Shown: positions 16,543 through 25,454 of the stretch, piece after piece
Position numbering within the stretch: the first letter of the stretch is position 1
Layout of the letters: each line of letters begins with the position of its first letter
NCBI GenBank assembly: GCA_017398725.1
Contig: JAFQFA010000015.1
Location: 1-64,000 of the forward strand
Reading direction: 5' to 3'
DNA from: Oscillospiraceae bacterium
Lineage (GTDB): Bacteria > Bacillota > Clostridia > Oscillospirales > Oscillospiraceae
DNA length: 64,000 nucleotides
Notes under the pieces: model-generated
What the model was told of the DNA's origin: nothing
Databases searched by the model: none
What the model saw: the letters and a program-made list of their open reading frames with translations, nothing else
Made by a program: the position numbers and the translations under genes

Positions 16543-18531
16543 GTGCAGAGAATTGGTGTATTTGTATGTCACTGCGGCAGCAACATCGCTGCAACGGTAG
16601 ACGTTAAGAAAGTTGTGGAAATGGTGCTTTTGGAGCCCGGCGTGGTACATGCCGAGGACTACCAGTACATGTGCTCCGAGGCCGGTCAGGCCAAGATCGG
16701 TGCTGCCATTGCCGACAAGAAGCTGACCGGCATCGTGGTTTGCTCCTGCTCCCCCCGGATGCATGAGGCCACCTTCCGCAAGTGCGCAGAGCGCTACGGT
16801 CTGAACCCCTATATGGTGGAGATCGCCAACATCCGCGAGCATTGCTCTTGGATTCACAAGGATATGCAGGAAGCAACCGAGAAGGCTGTGATCCTCGCCC
16901 GGGCAGCCATTGCCAAGGTAAACCTGAATGCCCCCCTGCAGGCCGGTGAAAGCCGGGTCACCAAGCGGGCGCTGGTTATCGGCGGCGGTATCGCCGGCAT
17001 TCAGACTGCGCTGGATATTGCCGATGCAGGCTACGAAGTGGACATCGTGGAAAAGACCCCCTCTATCGGTGGCCGTATGTCCCAGCTGGATAAGACCTTC
17101 CCCACTTTGGACTGCTCCGCCTGTATCCTGACCCCCAAAATGGTGGATGCTGCCGGTCATCCCAATATCAATATCTACACCTACAGTGAAGTGGAAAAGG
17201 TTTCCGGCTTCGTGGGCGACTTTACCGTGGATATCCGCAAAAAGGCAAGATCCGTAGACGCCACCAAGTGTACCGGCTGCGGCGTTTGTCAGGAAAAGTG
17301 TCCCTCCAAGAAGACGCCCAGTGAGTTTAACCGGGGCTTAGGCAACCGCAGCGCCATCTACACTCCCTTCGCCCAGGCCATCCCCAATGTGCCTGTGATC
17401 GACCGGGAAGCCTGTCTGAAATTCAAGACCGGCAAGTGCGGTGTGTGCGAAAAGGTCTGTCAGGCCGGTGCCATCGACTATGCCCAGCAGGACGAAATCA
17501 TCACCGAGAAATACGGCGCCATCGTAGTGGCTACCGGTTTTGATACCATCAAGCTGGATCAGTACGATGAGTATGCTTATAACCAGAGCAAGGATGTGAT
17601 CACCTCTCTGGAACTGGAGCGGATCATGAACGCTGCCGGCCCCACCAAGGGTCACTTGGAGCGGCTTAGCGACGGCAAAGCGCCCAAGGAGATCGTGTTC
17701 GTCCAATGTGTAGGCAGCCGCTGCTCCGATGACCGGGGCAAGCCCTACTGCTCCAAGATCTGCTGCATGTACACTGCCAAGCATGCTATGCTGATTCGGG
17801 ATAAGTATCCGGATGTGAATGTAACTGTGTTCTATATCGATGTGCGTACCCCCGGCAAGAACTTTGACGAGTTCTACCGCCGCGCCGTGGAAGAATACGG
17901 AGTCAACTACATTAAGGGTCAGGTGGGCAAGGTCGCTCCCCAGCCCGACGGCAGTCTGCTGGTGCAGGCCTCTGACTTGCTGGATAACAAGCAGATCAAG
18001 ATGAAGGCCGACATGGTGGTTCTGGCGACTGCCATTGAGCCCAATCAGGGCGTGCGCAACATTGCGACCATGCTCACCGCTTCCATCGACACTAACAACT
18101 TCCTCACGGAAGCTCACCCCAAGCTCCGTCCCGTGGAATCCCCCACCGCCGGTGTGTTCCTGTCCGGCGTGTGCCAAGGTCCTAAGGATATCCCCGAAAC
18201 CGTTGCCCAAGCCGGCGCTGCTGCCGTAAAGGTCATCGGTCTGCTGGCCAAGGATAAGCTGACCACCAACCCCTGCACTGCCAAGCCCGATGAGCTTTTG
18301 TGCAACGGCTGCGGCAACTGTGCCAAGGTCTGCCCCTATGGCGCTATTACTTACGAAGTCCGTCAGGTCAATGACCACGGCATCCGGGAGGATCGCCGAC
18401 TGGCCAATGTCAACAGCGCCCTGTGTCAGGGTTGCGGTGCTTGTACCGTTACCTGCCCCTCCGGTGCTATGGACCTGCAGGGCTTTAGCAACAGACAACT
18501 GATTGCGGAGGTGGATGCAATATGTCGATAA
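16543..18531 (+). CDS. hdrA: Heterodisulfide reductase subunit A-like flavoprotein (HdrA)
   Basis: Holds the FAD that bifurcates electrons. The GTG at 16543 is preferred over GTG 16534 because GAGGTGAG is then correctly spaced; the 662-residue product opens (M)QRIGVFVCHCGSNI as HdrA proteins do. An FAD-binding Rossmann motif GGGIAGIQTALDIADAG lies near residue 147, followed by DCSACILTPKMV, an inserted cluster CTGCGVCQEKCPSKK, a second CGVCEKVCQAGA, CVGSRCSD, and two C-terminal ferredoxin motifs CNGCGNCAKVCPYGA and CQGCGACTVTCPSGA. All expected cofactor sites are present. Confidence 0.95.
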   Translation: MQRIGVFVCHCGSNIAATVDVKKVVEMVLLEPGVVHAEDYQYMCSEAGQAKIGAAIADKKLTGIVVCSCSPRMHEATFRKCAERYGLNPYMVEIANIREHCSWIHKDMQEATEKAVILARAAIAKVNLNAPLQAGESRVTKRALVIGGGIAGIQTALDIADAGYEVDIVEKTPSIGGRMSQLDKTFPTLDCSACILTPKMVDAAGHPNINIYTYSEVEKVSGFVGDFTVDIRKKARSVDATKCTGCGVCQEKCPSKKTPSEFNRGLGNRSAIYTPFAQAIPNVPVIDREACLKFKTGKCGVCEKVCQAGAIDYAQQDEIITEKYGAIVVATGFDTIKLDQYDEYAYNQSKDVITSLELERIMNAAGPTKGHLERLSDGKAPKEIVFVQCVGSRCSDDRGKPYCSKICCMYTAKHAMLIRDKYPDVNVTVFYIDVRTPGKNFDEFYRRAVEEYGVNYIKGQVGKVAPQPDGSLLVQASDLLDNKQIKMKADMVVLATAIEPNQGVRNIATMLTASIDTNNFLTEAHPKLRPVESPTAGVFLSGVCQGPKDIPETVAQAGAAAVKVIGLLAKDKLTTNPCTAKPDELLCNGCGNCAKVCPYGAITYEVRQVNDHGIREDRRLANVNSALCQGCGACTVTCPSGAMDLQGFSNRQLIAEVDAICR

Positions 18532-18959
18532 ATAACGAATTCCGCCCGAAGATCGTGGCTTTTTGCTGCAACTGGTGCAGCTACGCCGGTGCTGACTTGG
18601 CAGGCTCCAGCCGTTTGGCGTATCCCGCGGATGTAAAGATCATCCGTGTCCCCTGCTCCTGCCGTGTGAATCCCATGTTCATTCTGCGGGCCTTTGAAAA
18701 GGGCGCTGACGGTGTGATCCTGTGCGGCTGCCACCCCGGTGACTGCCACTACTCCACCGGCAACTACTACGCCCGCCGCCGTATGACGCTGCTGTTCTCC
18801 ATGCTGGATTACATGGGCGTAGAAAACGGCCGCACCCGTGTGGAATGGGTGTCTGCCGCCGAAGGCGTGAAGTTCTCCACCACCATGAACGAGTTCGTGG
18901 AGAAGATCCGCTCCTTGGGTGAGAATGTAAGATTGGGGGATCTGAGATGCAAGAATTAA
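18522..18959 (+). CDS. flxD: MvhD/FlxD-type hydrogenase iron-sulfur subunit
   Basis: Small [2Fe-2S] protein passing electrons from the input module to HdrA. The 145 residues contain the paired cysteine motifs FCCNWCSYAGAD, RVPCSCRVNP and LCGCHPGDCHY typical of MvhD/FlxD. It overlaps the hdrA end by 10 bp and the next gene by 13 bp. No hydrogenase large subunit is encoded nearby, which points to the Flx (NADH-linked) rather than Mvh (H2-linked) input. Confidence 0.92.
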   Translation: MSINNEFRPKIVAFCCNWCSYAGADLAGSSRLAYPADVKIIRVPCSCRVNPMFILRAFEKGADGVILCGCHPGDCHYSTGNYYARRRMTLLFSMLDYMGVENGRTRVEWVSAAEGVKFSTTMNEFVEKIRSLGENVRLGDLRCKN

Positions 18960-19909
18960 AGAATAGAGCCATCGAGCTGCTGGAAAACGGCACCGTGGCC
19001 CGGGTTCTTGGCTGGAAGATCGGTGAAAACACCTATGACCCCGAACCCGCGTTTTTCGACTCTGTGGAGGCGATGAAGGATTTTGTTTACAACAACTTCT
19101 GCGCCGCCAACCTGAGTAAGTACATGATCGAGGCAAGCAAGCTGGAGGGCAAGACTTTGGTTTGCCTGAAGCCCTGCGACAGCTACAGCTTTAACCAGCT
19201 GGTTTCCGACCACCGGGTGGATCGGGAAAAGGCCTACATCATCGGTGTGGGCTGCAAGGGCAAGCTGAGCATCGAGCAGATCAAAAAGTCCGGTGTCAAG
19301 GGCATTCTGTCCGTCACCGACTCTGACCCCATTCAGGTTGAAACCCTGTACGGCAACAAGGAGCTGCCCTATACTGCCGGTATGCTGAGCCGTTGCTTCT
19401 CCTGCAAGGGTAAGGAGCATGTGGTCTACGACGAGCTGATCGGCGAAAGCGCAGAAACCTCCACTGTTGACCGCTTCGACGAGGTTCGCCGCATTGAGGC
19501 AATGACCCCCGAAGAAAAGTTTGCCTTCTTCCAAGCAGAACTTTCTAAGTGCATCCGCTGCAATGCCTGCCGCAATGTCTGCCCCGCCTGCAATTGCCGC
19601 AAGTGCGTCTTCGACGGCAACAAGTTCGACTCTGCACAGAAGGCCAATGTGGACAGCTTTGAAGAGAAGATGTTCCATATTATCCGCGCCTTCCATGTAG
19701 CCGGCCGCTGCACCGACTGCGGCGAATGCAGCCGCGTATGCCCGCAGGGAATCCCGCTGCATCTGTTTAACCGCAAGTTCATTAAAGATATCAACACCCT
19801 CTACGGTGAGTATCAGGCCGGTGCCGATCCCGAGGCAAAAGGCCCCCTGACCAGCTTCACCACCGAGGATGCCGAACCCAGCATTGTAAGCAAGGGAGGG
19901 ATCGTATGA
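18947..19909 (+). CDS. flxC: 4Fe-4S dicluster protein of the Flx module (FlxC-like)
   Basis: Iron-sulfur electron carrier. The 320-residue product has an N-terminal domain resembling coenzyme F420 hydrogenase/dehydrogenase beta subunits (KYMIEASKLEGKTLVCLKPC) and later cysteine clusters CIRCNACRNVCPACNCRKC (about residues 203-221) and CTDCGECSRVCPQG (about 260-273). It sits between flxD and flxB with tight overlaps. The exact letter of the Flx subunit is assigned by position; the electron-transfer role is the firm part. Confidence 0.8.
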   Translation: MQELKNRAIELLENGTVARVLGWKIGENTYDPEPAFFDSVEAMKDFVYNNFCAANLSKYMIEASKLEGKTLVCLKPCDSYSFNQLVSDHRVDREKAYIIGVGCKGKLSIEQIKKSGVKGILSVTDSDPIQVETLYGNKELPYTAGMLSRCFSCKGKEHVVYDELIGESAETSTVDRFDEVRRIEAMTPEEKFAFFQAELSKCIRCNACRNVCPACNCRKCVFDGNKFDSAQKANVDSFEEKMFHIIRAFHVAGRCTDCGECSRVCPQGIPLHLFNRKFIKDINTLYGEYQAGADPEAKGPLTSFTTEDAEPSIVSKGGIV

Positions 19910-20931
19910 AGCGCATTGCATTAGAAAACCTGCCTAAGCTGTATGCTGCCATTGCCGAAAAACAGAGCCTGATCCTGCCTGTGAAGAAGGCCGGTCAGAC
20001 CAACTTCGGCCTGTGGACGGAAGAAGCCGATGTGGATCTTGCCACTTTAAAAACGGTTAAGTCCGCAAAGGATGCCTTCTTCCCGCAGAGTGAGACTTTG
20101 TACACCTGTCAGCGAGATGGAAAGACCCTTTCCCTGCAGCCTGAAAAGCTGGAAGAAGAACCCTTTGTGGTGTTCGGCATCAAGGGCTGCGATGTCCGGG
20201 GTATTCAGATTCTTGATAAGGTGTTCCTGTCTGAGCCTGTAGACTCCTTCTACTGCGCCCGCCGGAAGCACGGCATCATCGTGTCTTTGGCCTGCGCTGC
20301 GCCGGAAGAAAGCTGCTTCTGCAAGGTCTTCGGCATTGACTGCGCTGAGCCGGAAGGCGATGTAGTCACTTGGATCGCCGAAGGTTACCTGTACTGGAAG
20401 GCTGCTACCGAAAAGGGTGAAGCCCTCACCGCACAGGTTGCCGATCTTCTTGAAGATGCCGACACTGCCGCTGTGGACGCCCAAAAGGCAGCCATTGCTG
20501 CGATCGTGGAAAAGCTGCCCTACGCCAACCTGTCCTTGGAAGGCTGGAACGGCAAGGTGCTGAACGAAAAGTTCAACTCCCCTCTGTGGGAACAGCTGTA
20601 TAAGCCCTGTCTGGCCTGCGGCACCTGCACCTTCGTGTGCCCCACCTGCCAGTGCTACGACATTAAGGACTACAACACCGGAAACGGTGTCCAGCGGTAT
20701 CGCTGCTGGGACAGCTGCATGTACTCTGACTTCACCATGATGGCCCACGGCAACAACCGCACCAGCCAGCTGCAGCGGTTCCGTCAGCGGTTCATGCACA
20801 AGCTGGTATACTTCCCCGCCAACAACGACGGTGCTTACTCCTGCGTCGGCTGCGGCCGCTGCGTGGAAAAGTGCCCCAGCCACTTAAACATCGTTAAGGT
20901 CATCAAGGCCTTTGAAAAGGAGGGTAAATGA
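19906..20931 (+). CDS. flxB: 4Fe-4S protein of the AsrA/HydB/FlxB family
   Basis: Electron-transfer subunit related to anaerobic sulfite reductase subunit A and sulfhydrogenase beta subunit. The 341-residue protein shows GIKGCDVRGIQILDKVF (family N-terminal motif) and two C-terminal cluster motifs, CLACGTCTFVCPTCQC (about residues 232-247) and CVGCGRCVEKCPSH (about 313-326). It overlaps both neighbours by 4 bp (ATGA), consistent with a fixed-ratio complex with FlxA. Confidence 0.9.
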   Translation: MKRIALENLPKLYAAIAEKQSLILPVKKAGQTNFGLWTEEADVDLATLKTVKSAKDAFFPQSETLYTCQRDGKTLSLQPEKLEEEPFVVFGIKGCDVRGIQILDKVFLSEPVDSFYCARRKHGIIVSLACAAPEESCFCKVFGIDCAEPEGDVVTWIAEGYLYWKAATEKGEALTAQVADLLEDADTAAVDAQKAAIAAIVEKLPYANLSLEGWNGKVLNEKFNSPLWEQLYKPCLACGTCTFVCPTCQCYDIKDYNTGNGVQRYRCWDSCMYSDFTMMAHGNNRTSQLQRFRQRFMHKLVYFPANNDGAYSCVGCGRCVEKCPSHLNIVKVIKAFEKEGK

Positions 20932-21791
20932 TGAGCCATCATGAATGTACCTGCCATCCCGGCTTTTATCATGACACCCTGATCCCCCAAGTGGGCGTGA
21001 TCACCTCCATCCGTCAGGAAACCCCCGATGTTAAGACCTTCCGCATCGAGCCTCCGCAGGGTGGCAAGTTCTTTGAGCATATGCCCGGTCAGTGCGCTAT
21101 GATCTGCGTGCCCGGCGTCAGCGAGGCGATGTTCTCCATCACCTCTTCCCCCACCAACAAGGAATATCAGGAATTTTCCATTAAGCGCTGCGGCGAACTG
21201 ACCGAATGCCTGCACTCTCTGGAAGTGGGCGATCAGGTTACCGTCCGCGGTCCTTACGGCAACAATTTCCCCGTAGAAACTGACCTCAAGGGCAAAAACC
21301 TGCTGTTCATCGCCGGTGGTATCGCGCTGGCGCCTCTGCGCAGTGTGATCAACTATGTACTGGACAATCGGAACAACTACGGCCATGTGGATATCCTCTA
21401 CGGCAGCCGCAGCGCTGACGATCTGGTGCAGCTGAAAGAAATCCAAGAAGTATGGATGAACACCAAGGATGTGGATGTGTTCCTGACCATTGACCGGCCG
21501 CAGGAAGGCTGGGAGGGCAATGTCGGCTTCGTTCCCAACTATCTGCGGGAGCTGGCCTTCGACACCGACCGGATTGCTGTGCTTTGCGGTCCTCCCATTA
21601 TGATCAAGTTCTGCCTGCAGGCCCTGCAGGAAATGGGCTTTAAAAAGGAGCAGATCTGGACCACCTTGGAGCTGCGCATGAAGTGCGGCGTCGGCAAGTG
21701 CGGCCGCTGCAACATTGGCTCCAAGTATGTATGCAAGGACGGTCCTGTGTTCCGCTGCGATCAAATTGATGAACTCCCCGCAGAGTACTAA
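20928..21791 (+). CDS. flxA: FAD/NAD(P)-binding oxidoreductase subunit (AsrB/HydG/FlxA)
   Basis: NAD(H)-reacting flavoprotein, the likely electron entry point. The 287 residues have the ferredoxin-NADP reductase layout: FAD-binding barrel with FSIKRCGELTECLH, the GPYGNNFPV loop, the NAD-binding region LLFIAGGIALAPLRSVI, and a C-terminal [2Fe-2S] site with CGVGKCGRCNIG and a following Cys pair. Start is ATG 20928 or 20931 after AAGGAGGG. With FlxB it forms the NADH-oxidising end of the cluster. Confidence 0.93.
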   Translation: MMSHHECTCHPGFYHDTLIPQVGVITSIRQETPDVKTFRIEPPQGGKFFEHMPGQCAMICVPGVSEAMFSITSSPTNKEYQEFSIKRCGELTECLHSLEVGDQVTVRGPYGNNFPVETDLKGKNLLFIAGGIALAPLRSVINYVLDNRNNYGHVDILYGSRSADDLVQLKEIQEVWMNTKDVDVFLTIDRPQEGWEGNVGFVPNYLRELAFDTDRIAVLCGPPIMIKFCLQALQEMGFKKEQIWTTLELRMKCGVGKCGRCNIGSKYVCKDGPVFRCDQIDELPAEY

Positions 21792-21809
21792 GAAAGGAAG
21801 ATGTTTTCA

Positions 21810-22484
21810 ATGGAAAAACTTGTCAATGTTTATTTCTTTGGTAAGCGCTACCAAGTTCCTGCGGACCTGACCATCATGACCGCCATGGAATACGCCGGCT
21901 ACACCCTGACCCGCGGCTGCGGCTGCCGTCACGGCTTCTGCGGCGCCTGCGCTACCATTTACCGTATCAAGGGCTGCAACGAGCTGAAGACCTGTCTGGC
22001 TTGCCAGACACAGGTGCAGGAGGGTATGTACATCGCTTCCATTCCCTTCTTCCCCACTGACAAGCGGGCTTATGAGATCGAGGATCTGAAGCCCAATCAG
22101 CAGGTGATGATGGAGCTGTACCCCGAGATCTACAGCTGCATCGGCTGCAACGCCTGTACCAAGGCCTGCACCCAGAGCCTGAATGTTATGCAGTACATCG
22201 CTTATGCCCAGCGGGGCGAGCTGGAAAAGTGTGCGGAAGAGTCCTTTGACTGCGTCAGCTGCGGCTGCTGCTCCGTCCGCTGCCCTGCCGAGATCTCTCA
22301 TCCCATGGTGGGTCTGCTGGCCCGCCGCCTGACCGGTAAGTACATTGCTCCTGAGTCCAAGCATCTGACCGAGCGCGTCGGTGAGATCAACCGCGGTGAG
22401 TACGATCAGCTGATCGAGGCGATTATGCAGAAGCCCATCACCGAGATGCAGGAACTGTACAACACCCGGGATATTGAAAAGTAA
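21810..22484 (+). CDS. Fumarate-reductase/succinate-dehydrogenase-type iron-sulfur subunit (TfrB/FrdB-like)
   Basis: Electron relay to the flavoprotein encoded next. About 224 residues (ATG 21801 is an alternative start). The N-terminal [2Fe-2S] domain carries CGCRHGFCGAC and CLAC; the C-terminal half has two ferredoxin-type motifs, CIGCNACTKACTQ and CVSCGCCSVRCP. In methanogen thiol:fumarate reductase TfrB this layout is fused to a CCG (HdrB-like) domain; here that domain is absent and HdrB is a separate gene in the same cluster. No membrane-anchor subunit is present, so the complex should be soluble. Confidence 0.88.
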   Translation: MEKLVNVYFFGKRYQVPADLTIMTAMEYAGYTLTRGCGCRHGFCGACATIYRIKGCNELKTCLACQTQVQEGMYIASIPFFPTDKRAYEIEDLKPNQQVMMELYPEIYSCIGCNACTKACTQSLNVMQYIAYAQRGELEKCAEESFDCVSCGCCSVRCPAEISHPMVGLLARRLTGKYIAPESKHLTERVGEINRGEYDQLIEAIMQKPITEMQELYNTRDIEK

Positions 22485-22496
22485 GGAGGGGTCACA

Positions 22497-24095
22497 ATGT
22501 TTACTGAAACCATGCTGGAATCCATCAAAAAGGTGGAGGCAACCCGTGCTGCCCGTATGGGCACTGAACCCCGCCGTATGACTGCCGAGGAAAAGAGCGA
22601 GCTTCTGAAGCAGTATCACCCCGACTACCGTGCCGAAGGCTTTGCAGAGATCAAGATTGGCCCCAACAAGGGTCAGAAGGCACCCGTAGAGCTGACCCGG
22701 CTGCTGCACTCCAACAGCCGTCTGCTGAACGAGAACATCAATCTGGAGAATCCTGCATATGATGTGGATGTTCTGGTTATCGGCGGCGGCGGTGCCGGTG
22801 CATCCGCTGCCATCGAGGCCCACGAGGCCGGTGCCAACGTCATGATCGTTACCAAGCTGCGTATTGGCGATGCCAACACTATGATGGCAGAAGGCGGCAT
22901 TCAGGCTGCCGACAAGCCCAACGACTCCCCCGTGCAGCACTATCTGGACGCCTTCGGCGGCGGCCACTTTGCTGCCCGTCCCGAGCTGCTGCGGCGCTTG
23001 GTCATGGAAGCCCCCGATGCGATCCGCTGGCTGAACAAGCTGGGCGTTATGTTCGATAAGGACGAAGACGGCACCATGGTCACCACCCACGGCGGCGGTA
23101 CTTCCCGGAAGCGTATGCACGCCTGCAAGGACTACTCCGGTGCAGAGATCATGCGTACTGTCCGTGACGAAGTGCTGAACCGTCAGATTCCTGTGGTAGA
23201 GTTTACCTCCGCTGTGGAACTCATCAAGGACGACAAGGGTCAGGTTGCCGGCGCTGTTCTTCTGAACATGGAAACCGGCGATTATATGGTCGCCAAGGCA
23301 AAGACTGTCATCATCGCCACCGGCGGTGCAGGCCGTCTGCACTATCAAGGTTTCCCCACCTCCAACCACTACGGCGCTACCGCTGACGGCCTGATTCTGG
23401 GCTACCGTGCCGGCGCTCCTTTGCTGTATCAGGACACCATCCAGTACCACCCCACCGGCGTGGCTTATCCCAGCCAGATCTTCGGCGCTCTGGTTACTGA
23501 GAAGGTTCGTTCCATCGGTGCTATGCTGGTTAACAAAGATGGTGAGGCTTATGCCCATCCTCTGGAAACAAGAGACGTTTCCGCATCTGCCATCATTCGC
23601 GAGTGTGCCAACGGTAAGGGTGTTGACACCCCCATGGGCAGCGGTGTTTGGCTGGATACTCCCATGATCGAGCTGCTTCACGGTGAGGGTACCATTGAAA
23701 AAAGAATTCCCGCAATGCTCCGTATGTACTTGAACTACGGCATTGATATGCGGAAAGTCCCGATTCTGGTGTATCCCACTTTGCACTACCAGAACGGCGG
23801 TCTGGAGATCGGCGGCGAGGGCTACACCAAGGCTATCCCCAACCTGCTGGTTGCCGGTGAGGCCGTTGGCGGCATCCACGGCCGTAACCGTCTGATGGGC
23901 AACAGCCTTCTGGATATCATCGTCTTTGGTCGTAACGCCGGTAAGGCTGCTGCTGCCAAGGCCAAGGAAGTCACCTTGGGCAAGCCCAATCTGGATCATG
24001 TGCAGGCTTATGCTAAGGAACTGGAAGCAGCCGGCTTGAAAGAAGATAGCGTATCCCCCCTGCTGCTGCCCAAGTACGCCCGTCACGAAAAGTAA
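22497..24095 (+). CDS. Fumarate-reductase-superfamily FAD flavoprotein (TfrA/FrdA-like)
   Basis: Probable reductase of fumarate or a similar enoate/dicarboxylate. The 532-residue protein begins after AAGGAGGGG and has an about 85-residue N-terminal extension before the dinucleotide motif IGGGGAGASAAIEAHEAG. Catalytic-family motifs are present: QYHPTG, TRDV with the Arg that donates the proton in FrdA, HYQNGG, and HGRNRLMGNSLLD. The histidine that binds FAD covalently in membrane FrdA/SdhA is replaced by Asn (ANTMMAEGG versus SHTVAAEGG), so FAD is probably non-covalent as in TfrA or NadB. Thirteen bp separate it from the iron-sulfur gene. Confidence 0.9.
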   Translation: MFTETMLESIKKVEATRAARMGTEPRRMTAEEKSELLKQYHPDYRAEGFAEIKIGPNKGQKAPVELTRLLHSNSRLLNENINLENPAYDVDVLVIGGGGAGASAAIEAHEAGANVMIVTKLRIGDANTMMAEGGIQAADKPNDSPVQHYLDAFGGGHFAARPELLRRLVMEAPDAIRWLNKLGVMFDKDEDGTMVTTHGGGTSRKRMHACKDYSGAEIMRTVRDEVLNRQIPVVEFTSAVELIKDDKGQVAGAVLLNMETGDYMVAKAKTVIIATGGAGRLHYQGFPTSNHYGATADGLILGYRAGAPLLYQDTIQYHPTGVAYPSQIFGALVTEKVRSIGAMLVNKDGEAYAHPLETRDVSASAIIRECANGKGVDTPMGSGVWLDTPMIELLHGEGTIEKRIPAMLRMYLNYGIDMRKVPILVYPTLHYQNGGLEIGGEGYTKAIPNLLVAGEAVGGIHGRNRLMGNSLLDIIVFGRNAGKAAAAKAKEVTLGKPNLDHVQAYAKELEAAGLKEDSVSPLLLPKYARHEK

Positions 24096-24158
24096 TAAAT
24101 TAAGACTGCAAGGCAGGGGCTTACCCCTGTCTTACAGCCGTCTTAAGGAGTTTGAATA

Positions 24159-25439
24159 ATGGAAGAATTACTTTCTAATCTGGTCAGCCTTGGCGCCACC
24201 CCCACTGTGCTGCTGATGGCTTTCTTTGTTTGCTTTGTAGGTTACGCGCTGGGTGCTGTTCAGGTCAAGGGCCTGAATCTGGGCACCGCCGGCGTATTCC
24301 TGTTTGCATTGCTGTTCGGTTATCTGTGCACCCTGCCCGGCCTGAAAGAAATTCCTGTGCTGGGTAAGTTCTACATGGCAGATGCCGCCGACAGCAAGAT
24401 CAGCAGCTTTAAATTCCTTTCCAACATTGGTCTGGTGCTGTTCGTTACCTCCGTCGGCTCTATTGCCGGCCCCAAGTTCTTTCGGGATCTGAAGGTAAAT
24501 GCCAAGACCTATGTGCCCATGGGTGCGCTGATCATCACCATCGGTGCATTGGTAACTGTGCTGTTTGCCATGATCCCCGGCATCGGCCCTGCTTACGCCA
24601 CCGGTATTCTCTCCGGTGCCCTGACCTCCACCCCCGCTTTCTCCGCTGCAAAGGACACCGTTGCTGAGCTGGCGGAAAATCAGGTAGGTTTGGTGGTTCT
24701 GGGTCAGGCCGTTTCCTATCCCTTCGGCGTGATTGGTGTGGTACTGTTTGTGCAGGTCATGCCCCGACTGGTCAAAGCCGACCTTGCCAAGGAGCGCACA
24801 CTGATTTCTGCCCCTGTTGCCACCGCTGCTGCCAAAGACGAAAAGAAGCGCTTTGCTTTGGACGAATACGGCTTTGCCGCTTTTGGTCTGGCTCTGGTAT
24901 TCGGTCTGCTGCTGGGCGCTATCAAGATCCCTCTGAGCGCCAAGGGCTATGCAGGCCCCTGCTTCTCTCTGGGTACCACCGGCGGCCCGCTGATCATGAG
25001 CCTGATTCTGGCCCACTTTGGTCACATCGGACCCATCAGCATGAAGACCGATGTCCACGCGCTGAAGAGCTTCCGGGAATTCGGCCTGATGCTGTTCCTG
25101 CTGGGTGCCGGTGTAGAAGGCGGCGTCGTGTTGGTGCAGCAGATCAGCCAGTCTGAGCTGGGTGCCATGCTGGTTGTTTACGGTTTCCTTGCCGGTGTTG
25201 TCATCACGATTATCCCCATGGTCGTCGGTTATCTGTTTGCAAAGTACATCTGCAAGCTGCCTCTGCTGAGCAATCTGGGTTCCATCACCGGCGGTATGAC
25301 CTCTACTCCTGCGCTGGGTACGCTGATCAGCACTGCCGGCACGGAAGATGTGGCTGGTGCCTACGCCGCCACCTATCCCATTGCACTGGTGCTGGTGGTT
25401 CTTGCAAACCAGCTGATCAACTCTTTGATGCTGGCTTAA
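24159..25439 (+). CDS. AspT/YidE/YbjL-type antiporter, short form without RCK domains
   Basis: Integral membrane transporter, about 10-12 spans in 426 residues. Two homologous halves carry the family motif pair, SGALTSTPAFSAAKD (about residue 148-162) and TGGMTSTPALGTLI (about 382-396). Typical AspT proteins are about 550 residues with central TrkA-C domains; here the central loop is only a short charged segment (KADLAKERTLISAPVATAAA). Family members exchange aspartate for alanine or move dicarboxylates. It starts 63 bp after the flavoprotein gene behind TTAAGGAG, so substrate uptake or product export for that enzyme is a reasonable inference. Confidence 0.85.
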   Translation: MEELLSNLVSLGATPTVLLMAFFVCFVGYALGAVQVKGLNLGTAGVFLFALLFGYLCTLPGLKEIPVLGKFYMADAADSKISSFKFLSNIGLVLFVTSVGSIAGPKFFRDLKVNAKTYVPMGALIITIGALVTVLFAMIPGIGPAYATGILSGALTSTPAFSAAKDTVAELAENQVGLVVLGQAVSYPFGVIGVVLFVQVMPRLVKADLAKERTLISAPVATAAAKDEKKRFALDEYGFAAFGLALVFGLLLGAIKIPLSAKGYAGPCFSLGTTGGPLIMSLILAHFGHIGPISMKTDVHALKSFREFGLMLFLLGAGVEGGVVLVQQISQSELGAMLVVYGFLAGVVITIIPMVVGYLFAKYICKLPLLSNLGSITGGMTSTPALGTLISTAGTEDVAGAYAATYPIALVLVVLANQLINSLMLA

Positions 25440-25454
25440 TTTCATAAACATTTA

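Noticed and set aside
18522..18959. Hydrogenase-linked (Mvh) assignment for the FlxD-like gene
   Set aside because: No NiFe or FeFe hydrogenase subunit lies in the cluster, whereas an NAD-binding FlxA-like gene does.
21807..24086. 759-codon open frame on the minus strand opposite the FrdB/FrdA-like genes
   Set aside because: It is antisense to two well-supported genes, has biased His/Gln/Gly composition typical of GC-rich shadow frames, and no ribosome site or family.
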